IMG/VR virus record: IMGVR_UViG_3300012920_009134
Span: 35,732-99,731 of that record
From: a virus
Length of the DNA: 64,000 bases
Direction: 5' to 3' (one strand)
Shown here: positions 1-7,986 of the stretch, piece after piece
How the letters are laid out: each line of letters opens with the position of its first letter
Numbering within the stretch: position 1 is the stretch's first letter
Made by a program: the position numbers and the translations under genes
The notes under the pieces: model-generated
Databases searched by the model: none
What the model saw: the letters and a program-made list of their open reading frames with translations, nothing else
Told to the model about the DNA's origin: nothing

Positions 1-222
1 TCTGGTAAACTTAAGGTAGGTTTTAGGATAGGTCGTGCAAAAAATACTTCTCTGATCATGGAAGAGGGGGATGTTATACATCTAAAACCTGGTCTTATGC
101 ATATGAGAATGGCATTAGAAGACACAATTATTATAGAATGGTCTAATAAGGATGATGATTCTGACTCGCACATCGTAGAAGATGGGAAAACATACATACA
201 CATAGATGATGAGGAAATATGA
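1..222 (+). CDS. Cupin-like protein, C-terminal part only
   Basis: An open frame enters from the left edge and stops at 220-222, giving 73 residues. It contains a good second cupin motif, GDVIHLKPGLMH, matching the family pattern G-x5-7-P-x-G-x2-H, followed by a strand-like DTIIIEWS. Small cupins in sugar clusters are often sugar isomerases, epimerases or sensors, but the metal-binding first motif would lie outside the window, so no activity can be stated. The acidic tail ends in an ATGA overlap with the next gene, which points to translational coupling with the sugar operon. The cupin fold is fairly safe; the substrate is unknown. Confidence 0.6.
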   Translation, partial: SGKLKVGFRIGRAKNTSLIMEEGDVIHLKPGLMHMRMALEDTIIIEWSNKDDDSDSHIVEDGKTYIHIDDEEI

Positions 223-896
223 GAAAACTATACATTGATACAGCAAATCTAAAAGATATAAAAAAGATAAACTCTTTGGGAGTAATTCAAGGAGTGACCA
301 CAAACCCCAGTCTTATCTCTAAAGAACCAAAGCAAAATTTTGATGCTCTTATTGAGGATTTGGCAAGGTTTTGCGACAAGGCAAAACTGTCTTTAAGCGT
401 CGAGGTATTTGCCTCAGAACCGGATGAAATGCTAAACCAAGCGCGTGATATCCATGCTTCTTTGACTAAGATAATCGATCCATCTTTGTTGAGGATAAAG
501 ATTCCTGTTGGGTTTGAAGAGTTGAGGGTAATAAAAGAACTGTCTGGTGATGGTATAAGCGTAAACTGCACCTGCTGTTTTACCGAACAGCAGATGCAAC
601 TTGCAGCAATGAGTGGAGCAAAGTATGTATCTCTATTTTACAGTAGATTAAGAGATACATCGGGTAACCCGTCAGAAGTGTTAAGAAGAACTAGACAGTT
701 TATCGATGATAATAATCTCGACTGTGAAATCATCGCCGGTAGCATAAGGTCTCAGGGAGATGTATCGGGTGCCTGGGCGAATGGGTGCGATATAGTAACT
801 TGTAGTACAGCGATTATTAAGAGTATGACTAGTCACCCCAAGACAGACTCTTCTGTAGAAGGGTTTTTAAAAGATTTTAACAACTGGATTAAGTGA
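219..896 (+). CDS. talC: Transaldolase / fructose-6-phosphate aldolase-like (TalC type)
   Basis: A 225-residue class I aldolase of the short TalC/FSA type, usual length about 215-225. Visible signatures are an N-terminal YIDTA strand, TTNPSL at residues 27-32, the Schiff-base lysine K94 in RIKIPVG, and a C-terminal AGSIRS phosphate-binding segment. Members move three-carbon units between sugar phosphates or cleave fructose 6-phosphate. talC is a known auxiliary metabolic gene in marine cyanophages, where it is linked to the pentose phosphate pathway. Here it sits at the head of a nucleotide-sugar block, so supply of sugar-phosphate precursors for glycan synthesis is an equally good reading. 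It overlaps the cupin gene by 4 bases. Which of the two reactions it performs cannot be decided from sequence. Confidence 0.88.
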   Translation: MRKLYIDTANLKDIKKINSLGVIQGVTTNPSLISKEPKQNFDALIEDLARFCDKAKLSLSVEVFASEPDEMLNQARDIHASLTKIIDPSLLRIKIPVGFEELRVIKELSGDGISVNCTCCFTEQQMQLAAMSGAKYVSLFYSRLRDTSGNPSEVLRRTRQFIDDNNLDCEIIAGSIRSQGDVSGAWANGCDIVTCSTAIIKSMTSHPKTDSSVEGFLKDFNNWIK

Positions 897-897
897 T

Positions 898-1224
898 ATG
901 ATTTATTGCTTTGATATTGATGGTACCGTGTGCACACCCTACAGCGGTGACTATGAAAAATCTCAACCAATAAAAGATAGAATTGAAAAGGTCAATCAAC
1001 TCTATGATGAGGGCAATACCATATTCATGCTAACTGCTAGAGGTATGGGTAGGACTGACAACGATCAGATTGGTGCTTATAAATGTATGTATACGTTCAC
1101 CGAAAACCAGCTAGACAAGTGGGGTGTTAAGTATCATAAGTTGTTTTTGGGCAAACCTAACGCAGATCTCTACATAGATGATAAGGGAATGAAAGATTTA
1201 GATTTCTTTGGTGGCGGTGAATGA
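898..1224 (+). CDS. Small HAD-family phosphatase
   Basis: A 108-residue HAD-superfamily protein. Motif I is DIDGT at residues 6-10 with the nucleophilic aspartate, motif II is the threonine in MLTARG near residue 45, a conserved lysine lies in LFLGKPNAD, and the acidic motif III/IV is YIDDKG near residue 92. There is almost no cap domain, as in the minimal HADs found in capsule and LPS clusters that dephosphorylate sugar or nonulosonate phosphates. Those are known family roles; the substrate here is inferred only from its position between talC and a glycosyltransferase. It starts one base after the talC stop and overlaps the next gene by 4 bases. Confidence 0.75.
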   Translation: MIYCFDIDGTVCTPYSGDYEKSQPIKDRIEKVNQLYDEGNTIFMLTARGMGRTDNDQIGAYKCMYTFTENQLDKWGVKYHKLFLGKPNADLYIDDKGMKDLDFFGGGE

Positions 1225-2126
1225 AGGTATACATCAATAGACAACCAAAACACGGACCTTGGGGCGGAGGTGCTAAGACAGTTAATAAACTTGTAGAACT
1301 ACTACTACACAAGGGTCATACTGTTGTCTACGAACTTCAAGAAGGTATTGATGTTATCTTTTGTATGGATCCTCGACCAAATCATAGAGGCGAATGGTAT
1401 CAACATTTTTTAGATTATAGGTTTGAAAATAAAAACACTAAAATAGTGCAGCGAGTAGGGGACGTTGGTACTCACTCAAAACCACATCTAACTGATATGG
1501 TAAGGCAGACTCTACCACATTCAGATCATTTTATATTTCCTAGTAAATGGGCCAAAGAGTGGATAGGTTTCGAATCAGAAAACTTCGATATAATCAATAA
1601 TGCCCCAATGCAAATATTTTATGAAAACAGAAAACTAGACCTAAAACTATCAGAACAAGTTAGTGTTGTTACGCACCATTGGTCTACCAACCCTAAAAAG
1701 GGATTCGATATATATCAAAAATTTGAAGAATGGTGCAAGGATCAAAATATTAGTTTTCACTATATTGGACAAGTCCCACCAGGAGTTGTTTTTGAAAACT
1801 ACACAAAACCAATATCAGCAGAACAACTTTCTGTAGTTTTACCAAAACATGACATATATTTAACCGCTTCACAAGAAGAAGCGGGTGCCAACCATGTCCT
1901 GGAAGCACTTGCAGTAGGACTTCCGGTAGTTTACAGAGATACCGGAGGCAGCATAAATAACTATTGCCATCCTTATGGAGAAGAATATTCTACTTTTGAT
2001 GGTATGGTTGATAAAGTGCAGAAGGTTATAGGGCATTATGATACTTACAAAAGTGAAGTATTAAAGTATGTCGACAACAATGATAACGTTATTGAGAGAT
2101 ATTGTGACATTATAGAGAAAATCTAA
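1221..2126 (+). CDS. GT-B glycosyltransferase (GT4-like)
   Basis: A 301-residue protein with GT-B features. The N-terminus has a glycine-rich loop (GPWGGGAKTVNKL) ahead of a helix. The C-terminal half carries EEAGANHVLEALAVGLPVV at about residues 219-237, the GT4 nucleotide-sugar site with its conserved acidic residues and the G-x-P-V-V strand, followed by a TGGS loop. The usual GT4 length is 350-400, so the N-terminal domain is compact. It would transfer a sugar from an NDP donor to a growing glycan in the cytoplasm. Donor and acceptor are unknown. Neighbours are a HAD phosphatase and a polysaccharide deacetylase. Confidence 0.75.
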   Translation: MKVYINRQPKHGPWGGGAKTVNKLVELLLHKGHTVVYELQEGIDVIFCMDPRPNHRGEWYQHFLDYRFENKNTKIVQRVGDVGTHSKPHLTDMVRQTLPHSDHFIFPSKWAKEWIGFESENFDIINNAPMQIFYENRKLDLKLSEQVSVVTHHWSTNPKKGFDIYQKFEEWCKDQNISFHYIGQVPPGVVFENYTKPISAEQLSVVLPKHDIYLTASQEEAGANHVLEALAVGLPVVYRDTGGSINNYCHPYGEEYSTFDGMVDKVQKVIGHYDTYKSEVLKYVDNNDNVIERYCDIIEKI

Positions 2127-2127
2127 T

Positions 2128-2826
2128 ATGAAAGTTAATATAAGCATAGACGATGTAAGTCCGCACCCTTTTTCATCCACAAGAGTATTGGAGAGGTGTG
2201 GAGAATTAATAGAAGTATTTCCAGATATTAAGTTTTCTTTGTTTATTCCCCTTGCTTATTGGAGAACAATGAAATCGGGAACAACCACAGCAAAACCAAT
2301 GTACATTTCTGAGTTTCCAGAGTTCTGCGAAACTATACTTGAACTTCCAGAACAAAACTACGAGATAGGTTTTCATGGGTATTATCATGGAATCCCCGGT
2401 AAAAGTGATAATGATGAGTTTCAGTACTTGAATTATGATGACGCACTTGTTAAAATAGATCTGATGTTCGATGAGGTGGATAAGGCAGGTTTGCAGAATA
2501 AGTTTAGAAAAATATTTAGACCACCAGCGTGGCGGTTAAGTCCAGACTCATTTAAAGCACTGTCTGACAGGGGGTTTGAAGTGTTTGCATTAACTGATCT
2601 GCCTTATACAAGAGAAGTGTATGCCGGAGAAGAGGACAATCATCCATGTACTTATTCCAATCAATTTCCTCCATTTAAAGATCTACACGTAGAAGATAAA
2701 GCAGGTATTGTGTATCATGCTTGTGAGTGGGATAAGAACTTTCTTACTATAGAAAAGTCTCACGATTTAACAAACTTTCTTGAAGACAAAGAGAAAACGT
2801 TCGTATTTCTAAAGGGATTGTTGTAA
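2128..2826 (+). CDS. Polysaccharide deacetylase-like (NodB fold)
   Basis: A 232-residue NodB-homology protein. Motif 1 is SIDDVS with the aspartate pair D8-D9, the zinc motif 2 is H83-x3-H87 in GFHGYYHG, and motif 3 is FRPPAW at residues 130-135. A late ALTDLPY segment corresponds to the hydrophobic pocket strand. Family members (CE4) remove N-acetyl groups from GlcNAc- or similar sugars. No signal peptide is visible, so it would act in the cytoplasm on a lipid- or nucleotide-linked sugar, unlike secreted chitin deacetylases. It lies two bases after a glycosyltransferase. Fold assignment is strong; substrate is unknown. Confidence 0.78.
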   Translation: MKVNISIDDVSPHPFSSTRVLERCGELIEVFPDIKFSLFIPLAYWRTMKSGTTTAKPMYISEFPEFCETILELPEQNYEIGFHGYYHGIPGKSDNDEFQYLNYDDALVKIDLMFDEVDKAGLQNKFRKIFRPPAWRLSPDSFKALSDRGFEVFALTDLPYTREVYAGEEDNHPCTYSNQFPPFKDLHVEDKAGIVYHACEWDKNFLTIEKSHDLTNFLEDKEKTFVFLKGLL

Positions 2827-3530
2827 TGGGAATGACAGATGGGTATTTGATTCCAAAAATGCCTCAATATATAGCAAAAAAGATTAACAGTCTAGATAGT
2901 GGTTCAAGAATCGCATGGTTAGGTCAAATTCATCCTGATATGAATGACACATGTGATATGTACAAGGCAATAATGAATCTTGTTGAGGTTGAAGATTTAA
3001 GGTGTGACTTTTACGATCTGAATAATGATGACAGCATTGCTGAAAACTCTTATGTTTGGGATGTGAATACTGAATGGGATTTTACAGGTTACGATATTAT
3101 TGTTGCAGTGAGGATATTTTATGCCTGTAACTCTGCTAGTCAGTTAATAAGGAACATTAAAAAAATGGTATCTACGGAACAAAACATAGTAGGTGATTTG
3201 ATGTCCGGTAACACCGGTGCTCACATAACAAATCCAGAATCTGGTATTTATCGCCAGTATTACTCTACGATGGTAGAGGATTGTGAAGTTTTTATGAAAC
3301 CAGCAAACAGCAAGGCAATCATTCCAATGCTTCCAAAGATGTGGATTGATCATGATATCAAAAATCCTGTCGGCAAATTCGGTTTCGGTGTAAAGCAAAA
3401 CCACAAAGATCAAGTTTTGACAGAAGAGATGCTTGCAGAAAGCGGAATTAAAGTTACACCAATATCAGTTTTTAGAGAACCGACAAAATATAGAATATAT
3501 TCAATATGTGAGTTTACAAATGACGTTTAA
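2826..3530 (+). CDS. Unknown protein, possibly methyltransferase-like
   Basis: A 234-residue soluble protein that I do not recognise with certainty. The order of predicted strands resembles the second half of a class I SAM methyltransferase: YDIIVAVRIFY near residue 90, NIVGDLMSG near residue 120, and a final antiparallel pair around VTPISVF and YRIYSICEFT. The N-terminal SRIAWLGQIHPDM lacks the classical glycine-rich SAM loop, so it could be degenerate or not a methyltransferase at all. It is co-directional with the sugar genes. It begins on the last base of the deacetylase stop and its 3' end overlaps the next gene by 11 bases. Confidence 0.5.
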   Translation: MGMTDGYLIPKMPQYIAKKINSLDSGSRIAWLGQIHPDMNDTCDMYKAIMNLVEVEDLRCDFYDLNNDDSIAENSYVWDVNTEWDFTGYDIIVAVRIFYACNSASQLIRNIKKMVSTEQNIVGDLMSGNTGAHITNPESGIYRQYYSTMVEDCEVFMKPANSKAIIPMLPKMWIDHDIKNPVGKFGFGVKQNHKDQVLTEEMLAESGIKVTPISVFREPTKYRIYSICEFTNDV

Positions 3531-4548
3531 CTTTTTGCTTAGAGAAATGACACACCTTAGATATTTTATCCCGATTGTTGAAGAGGGTAATGCAAGAGGT
3601 GTTAAATCTAACTTCTATATCACGCATTCTGGAAAGTATAACTGCCCAACAATCCACCGTGATTTTCTTAACAAAATCAAAAAAAAATATAACATCGGAA
3701 CTCTTGAAGAGTATGATCTAGAGTCTATCGAGGGATTTTGGTTTGCAAACGAATCATCTGGTTTAGATATAACAAAAAAAGTTGCAACGCAAAAAAGCGC
3801 GAAAGTAATCATCACAACATATCAAACAGATTTTACACAGTGCTATCCCAAATATTCAGCAATAGCAGATTACATTATGATGCCAAGTGAGAAAGTTGCT
3901 CAGTACTATAACCTTGAAGGTGAAAAAAATATTTATGTTGGTATACCAAAGTATGATATAGAAATTGACTCAAGTAAGGTGTTGGAAAAGTATGGACTTG
4001 ATCTCAACAGAAAGAAAGTTCTACTTATGTGGCCAAAGTCAAGAGATCTGGCAAAGTTTCCTATTGATATAATAAGTAACTTCCAACAGTTAGGGTGGCA
4101 AGTTTTAGTAAAGGCAAGAGGAAAGGATCCAATATCTAAAAATACGGCAAACTACTTATTGTCTGGTGGACATAAGTTTTTTTACGATGGTTGGTTTCCA
4201 CACACTTCGCAAGAACTTTTGGAAGTGAGTGATTTAGTCGTAAACTGTGGATCTACAACGATTGAAGAATGTGTTATGCACGAAGTTCCTTTAATCAATT
4301 TCGATATAAAACCGGAAGTACGTCATGGCAAAAAACAAAAACACAGAGTGACTCATGATTATTTGTACAACTATAAATTCTGTATAAACATTCCATCGCT
4401 TAATAAAAACTTTAACACCGCAATGTTAAACGCCATGATTCAATCGCTACTACAGAAAGATCTAAAATCAGAGTTTAAAAAGTGTAAGCAAGAATGGTTG
4501 TATGATCATAAAAATACTTGTAAAAACTTATTAGATATGATACTATAG
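3520..4548 (+). CDS. GT-B glycosyl/glycerophosphotransferase-like protein
   Basis: A 342-residue protein starting at the ATG at 3520; the open frame extends further upstream, but only inside the preceding gene. The C-terminal half has the signature of GT-B enzymes of the CDP-glycerol glycerophosphotransferase or UDP-GlcNAc 2-epimerase kind: a GWQVLVKARGKDP strand-turn, a YDGWFPHTSQELLEVSDLVV segment, then CGSTTIEECVMHEVPLINFD with the Ser/Thr-Thr-x-x-E donor site, and a RHGKKQKH basic patch. The N-terminal half is a Rossmann-like domain ending in VGIPKYD. Likely role: transfer or modification of an activated sugar or polyol unit in glycan assembly. It precedes the CMP-sugar synthetase-like gene by 4 bases, so a CMP- or CDP-linked donor is plausible but unproven. 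Confidence 0.62.
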   Translation: MTFNFLLREMTHLRYFIPIVEEGNARGVKSNFYITHSGKYNCPTIHRDFLNKIKKKYNIGTLEEYDLESIEGFWFANESSGLDITKKVATQKSAKVIITTYQTDFTQCYPKYSAIADYIMMPSEKVAQYYNLEGEKNIYVGIPKYDIEIDSSKVLEKYGLDLNRKKVLLMWPKSRDLAKFPIDIISNFQQLGWQVLVKARGKDPISKNTANYLLSGGHKFFYDGWFPHTSQELLEVSDLVVNCGSTTIEECVMHEVPLINFDIKPEVRHGKKQKHRVTHDYLYNYKFCINIPSLNKNFNTAMLNAMIQSLLQKDLKSEFKKCKQEWLYDHKNTCKNLLDMIL

Positions 4549-4552
4549 TGGC

Positions 4553-5104
4553 ATGAAAGTTGTTGCTATTATACCTGCTCGTGGTGGTTCTAAAAGACTT
4601 CCAAGAAAAAATATATATCCTATCTGGGGAAAACCAATGCTCTATTGGTCTGTCTTGGCAGCAAAGCAAAGTAGATACATTGATGAAGTGTGGGTAACCA
4701 CAGAAGATAAAGAAATAAAGAAAGTTGCTCTAGAATGCGGTGCCCGAGTTCACGATAGGGATCCGATACTGTCTGGTGACAAGGTATATAAGATGGAAGC
4801 AATAAGAAGTTGTTTCGGTGATATTGATAACGGAGAGGATATAGTTATTTCATTACAGGCAAACTCTCCCGAAATGACCGGCGAAATACTTGACAGTGCC
4901 ATTGATTCTTTTATACAAAACGATAGACACGAGTTATTGAGCGTTTCGCCAAACCTTATGCAGAATGCTGCTTTCAGAATTATGAAATCTTGGTATGTCT
5001 TTCAGAAAGATCTAAGTACCAAGTGCGGTGTGTTTGTTTGTGATATACACGACGTTCATACAAAGGAGGATATTGAGATGATAGAAGAGAGGACCAACCG
5101 ATGA
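4553..5104 (+). CDS. CMP-nonulosonate cytidylyltransferase-like (NeuA family)
   Basis: A 183-residue nucleotidyltransferase. The N-terminus PARGGSKRLPRKN at residues 8-20 is the CTP-binding loop of CMP-sialic acid and CMP-KDO synthetases, followed by GKPMLYWSV and a WVTTEDKEI segment typical of the NeuA branch. SLQANSPEMT near residue 97 matches the SLQ/LQPTSP motif. Bacterial NeuA proteins are usually 220 residues or more; this one is about 40 shorter and lacks part of the dimerisation region, which may mean a minimal viral form. It overlaps the NeuB-like gene by 4 bases, the classical pair for making and activating nonulosonic acids. Sugar identity (Neu, Leg, Pse or another) cannot be read from sequence. 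Confidence 0.78.
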   Translation: MKVVAIIPARGGSKRLPRKNIYPIWGKPMLYWSVLAAKQSRYIDEVWVTTEDKEIKKVALECGARVHDRDPILSGDKVYKMEAIRSCFGDIDNGEDIVISLQANSPEMTGEILDSAIDSFIQNDRHELLSVSPNLMQNAAFRIMKSWYVFQKDLSTKCGVFVCDIHDVHTKEDIEMIEERTNR

Positions 5105-5814
5105 AGATTATTGTAGATCTTTGTAACCAACATTTTGGAAGTCTAGAAGAGTTAAAAAGAATGTCTTTGAATGCTTTTCTTTCTGGCGCTGATGCTGTAA
5201 AAATTCAACTTTTAGATTCTGAAAAACTATTAGGCACAACAGAAAAAAAGTATAGAGATATTTGCTTTCAAGATGCTTACGAGTTGTCAAAATATTGTGA
5301 TGACATTGGCATTGAGTTTATGGCATCTGTATTCGATGCAGAGAGATTTGAGTGGTTGGAAGATCTTGGAGTTCAAATGCACAAGATAGCTAGCAGAACA
5401 TCAAGGCGCGATAAGGCACTGTCCGAACTTATACTTTCAGATGGAAAACCCACAATCATATCAACAGGTATGCATGATTTTGCAGAGTTTCCATTTGGAC
5501 ACTCTGATCAGATTGAATATTTGTTCTGTGTATCCAAATATCCTACATATCTAGATGATGAAAAACTAGCAAAAATGCCGCATTTTAAGCGCCCTGGTTA
5601 CTCTGGGTACAGTGACCATACGATTGGCATCGCGGCAGCGTTACGCGCCCATTCTCGCGGCGCTACGATACTAGAAAAGCATTTTTCTAATAACCTTGGT
5701 GCCCAAACAAGACTGGAAGGCGGGCACATAGGGTCTTTTGATCAGGACTCATTAAGAAACTTTGTTAATATCGTAAAACAATTTGAGATTATGGAGAAGA
5801 AAAGTGAGTATTAG
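5101..5814 (+). CDS. Nonulosonic acid synthase-like (NeuB family), without SAF domain
   Basis: A 237-residue TIM-barrel protein of the sialic acid synthase family. Motifs in order: VKIQ at 33-36, FMASVFD near 73, HKIASR at 94-99, STGMHD at 121-126, GYSDHTIG at 169-176 and LEKHFS at 191-196. These cover the PEP, metal and ManNAc-binding residues of NeuB. The family is normally about 340-350 residues with a C-terminal antifreeze-like SAF domain that completes the partner active site; that domain is missing here. It condenses PEP with an N-acetyl hexosamine in known members. The adjacent NeuA-like gene supports nonulosonate synthesis. No NeuC-type epimerase is evident in the window, so the precursor must come from the host or from outside the window. 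Confidence 0.8.
   Translation: MKIIVDLCNQHFGSLEELKRMSLNAFLSGADAVKIQLLDSEKLLGTTEKKYRDICFQDAYELSKYCDDIGIEFMASVFDAERFEWLEDLGVQMHKIASRTSRRDKALSELILSDGKPTIISTGMHDFAEFPFGHSDQIEYLFCVSKYPTYLDDEKLAKMPHFKRPGYSGYSDHTIGIAAALRAHSRGATILEKHFSNNLGAQTRLEGGHIGSFDQDSLRNFVNIVKQFEIMEKKSEY
5793..5799 (+). promoter_or_regulatory. Shine-Dalgarno site deciding a GTG start
   Basis: GGAGAAG lies 4 bases before the GTG at 5804, inside the end of the NeuB-like gene. It favours GTG 5804 over an upstream TTG at 5783 for the family 2 glycosyltransferase. Confidence 0.55.
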
Positions 5815-6430
5815 GAATCCTGATGTATCGGTCATCATCACAAACTATAACTACGAAAAGTATATTGCTCGCGCTGTCAGGAGTTGTTTGAACCAATCTC
5901 ATGTTAATCATGAAGTTATAGTTGTTGATGATTGTAGCACCGACGATTCTGTAAAGACCTTAAATCCATTCAAGGAACAGGTTAAAATTATTTCTACTGG
6001 GACTAATGGTGGCGTTGCTGTTGCTGCAAATATGGGAGTTAGAGAAGCGAGAGGTCAGTTTTTTATTCGTGTTGATGCAGACGATTACGTTAACTCTGAT
6101 ATGTGTTATATGATGAAAACATACCTTGAGGCAAATCACGATGCCTTTTGTGTGTCATGTGATTATCTTATGGTAGATAACTTTGAAAACACACTAGAAA
6201 GGAAGTATGCAGAAGTAGAAAATATATCATGCGGCATCATGTACCGAAGAGATCCTTTCCTCGCAGTTGGCGGGTACAACAACAAAATGAGACACAGAGA
6301 GGAAGAGGAACTTCGAAAAAGATTGGGACAAGACTATAAAATACATCATTTGAAGATTCCGTTTTATAGATATAGGATGCATAACACAAACAAAACAAAA
6401 GAACCAGAATACAAAACGTGGGAGATATGA
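5804..6430 (+). CDS. Family 2 glycosyltransferase (GT-A)
   Basis: A 208-residue GT2 protein read from GTG 5804. The N-terminus has the standard VSVIITNYNYEKYI strand-helix, then VIVVDDCSTDDS for nucleotide binding, then NGGVAVAANMGV and the DxD-type metal motif VDADDY near residues 91-95. A further FLAVGGYN loop and the EEEEL segment supply the usual acceptor-side and catalytic acid region. It is shorter than most GT2 enzymes (250-300) and has no membrane segments, so it would work on the cytoplasmic side. It overlaps the NeuB-like gene by 11 bases. Donor and acceptor are not predictable. Confidence 0.85.
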   Translation: MSIRNPDVSVIITNYNYEKYIARAVRSCLNQSHVNHEVIVVDDCSTDDSVKTLNPFKEQVKIISTGTNGGVAVAANMGVREARGQFFIRVDADDYVNSDMCYMMKTYLEANHDAFCVSCDYLMVDNFENTLERKYAEVENISCGIMYRRDPFLAVGGYNNKMRHREEEELRKRLGQDYKIHHLKIPFYRYRMHNTNKTKEPEYKTWEI

Positions 6431-6433
6431 AAG

Positions 6434-7120
6434 ATGAGTAAAAAGATTTTTATTACAGGGTGTGCAAAATCAGGCACCACATTGTTACTGAGAATGTGTT
6501 ATGCATTCAAGGACACGGAAGTTTTATACAGAGAGGGGTTTGACGGACACGAACTACCATTCAATGATTTCGTTGATCATAAAAGTGAAAACAAGTTTAT
6601 TATTGGAAAGAGACACCCACCAGCACTTTTGAGTAACGTGTTGATTCCTGAATTCGCTGAACAGGCAGCAACCGTTATTTCACAAGACATTGCGATTATA
6701 AATGTTGTTAGGGATGGACGAGATGTAGTGCTCTCTGATGGCAACTATGTAAAACCAAGAAGATGGATCGATACTGTGAAACAGAGAGATAAAGAAGTGT
6801 TCGGTGCTTTGATCGATTTAGAAGTCAGGTATGAAGATTTAGTTAGAAATCCAGAGAAGATTCAAAAACAAATGGAAGAGTTGTTTGGATTGGAGTCGGA
6901 ACATAGTTTTGCAAAATATCCAGAGTACGTAGAAGATTGGGTCTACGAGTGGAATGTTTCTGTATTGGGTCGTGCAGGCAAGGGAAATGATTCTGATTAT
7001 GGTAAACGAAAGTTGAGTGACAAAGGTGTTGGCAAAGACCCAGAAGCATATAAGGACATATGTTCAGAACTGGAACTTCCTGAGTTTGAAAAATGTTTGA
7101 AGGAGTTGAGATACATATGA
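6434..7120 (+). CDS. PAPS-dependent sulfotransferase family protein
   Basis: A 228-residue P-loop sulfotransferase. The 5'-phosphosulfate loop is CAKSGTTL at residues 10-17, near the N-terminus as in carbohydrate sulfotransferases. The 3'-phosphate site is VVRDGRDVVLS, giving R93 and S101. A later VRYEDLVRNPEKIQKQMEELFGL segment is the typical YEDLVxNP region. No membrane anchor is present, so the enzyme is soluble and cytoplasmic. It would move sulfate from PAPS to a hydroxyl or amine, probably on a sugar given the neighbours. An APS kinase that makes PAPS is encoded 2 kb downstream in the same operon, which is a strong contextual match. Confidence 0.82.
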   Translation: MSKKIFITGCAKSGTTLLLRMCYAFKDTEVLYREGFDGHELPFNDFVDHKSENKFIIGKRHPPALLSNVLIPEFAEQAATVISQDIAIINVVRDGRDVVLSDGNYVKPRRWIDTVKQRDKEVFGALIDLEVRYEDLVRNPEKIQKQMEELFGLESEHSFAKYPEYVEDWVYEWNVSVLGRAGKGNDSDYGKRKLSDKGVGKDPEAYKDICSELELPEFEKCLKELRYI

Positions 7121-7986
7121 GAGCATTGGTTACAGGTCATGAAGGATACATTGGCGGTAATTTTGTAAAAGAATGGGTGAAGAGAGGTCATGAGTATCTT
7201 GGATATGATATGAAGAATAATCATGAGTTTGATCTCTCAAAAAGAATAAAAGAACTTTACATTAATCACAAAAACAAACCTATTGATGTTGTGATACATT
7301 TTGCTGCTATACCGAGAGTTGCTTTTAGTGTAGAACAACCAGTTTATGTTATGAATAACAATATAAACTCGACAACTAGAGTGTTGAATTGGGCAAAAAA
7401 AGAAAATATCCCAGTTGTTTATAGTTCGTCTTCTTCTGTTGTCGGTAACGGAACTGGTCCCGCTAGTCCATACGCGCTGTCTAAGTATGTTGGAGAAATG
7501 GAGACCATACTGTATAATCAGTTATATGGTCTTAAGACTGTAGCGTTGAGATATTTTAATGTCTATTCTTACGACCAACAGGCAGACAGTGAGTATGCCA
7601 CTGTTGTATGCAATTGGAAAAAGTTCATTACAGAGGGTCGGACTCCTTTTATTACCGGTGATGGAGAGCAGAGGAGAGACATGACTCATGTTGACGATAT
7701 CGTTTCAGCAAATATTTTCTGCGCAGAGAACATTGATAATGATGAACTTTGGGGGCACTGGTATGATATTGGATCTGGTGAAAACATTTCTTTAAATGAA
7801 TTGAAAGAAATTGTGTTACAATATTTCCCAGAGCAAAGATTTGACTATATAGACCCCAGACCAGGAGATGTAATGTATACTGAGGCAGATTTGTCTAAGT
7901 TCAAAGCACATGGGTGGGAAAGCAAGGTACGACTTCAAGAAGGTCTAAATCTTGTTTATAAGACATTAAAAGAGGAGTTGGGATAA
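7117..7986 (+). CDS. NAD-dependent nucleotide-sugar epimerase/dehydratase (extended SDR)
   Basis: A 289-residue extended short-chain dehydrogenase starting at ATG 7117, which overlaps the sulfotransferase stop in an ATGA; an upstream TTG at 7093 has no need to be used. The NAD site is GHEGYIG at residues 7-13. The catalytic YxxxK is Y119-A-L-S-K123, preceded by a YSSSSSVVG serine strand. RYFNVYS and the later GDGEQRRDMTHVDDIV are the standard substrate-loop motifs of UDP-glucose 4-epimerase and related enzymes. It acts on an NDP-sugar in the cytoplasm. Epimerase and dehydratase roles cannot be separated by eye. The next gene, a UDP-sugar dehydrogenase, starts on its last stop base. Confidence 0.88.
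   Translation: MRALVTGHEGYIGGNFVKEWVKRGHEYLGYDMKNNHEFDLSKRIKELYINHKNKPIDVVIHFAAIPRVAFSVEQPVYVMNNNINSTTRVLNWAKKENIPVVYSSSSSVVGNGTGPASPYALSKYVGEMETILYNQLYGLKTVALRYFNVYSYDQQADSEYATVVCNWKKFITEGRTPFITGDGEQRRDMTHVDDIVSANIFCAENIDNDELWGHWYDIGSGENISLNELKEIVLQYFPEQRFDYIDPRPGDVMYTEADLSKFKAHGWESKVRLQEGLNLVYKTLKEELG

Noticed and set aside
3433-3519. Upstream extension of the GT-B gene
   Set aside because: It lies wholly inside the previous gene in another frame; ATG 3520 gives a compact 11-base overlap and a domain-complete protein.
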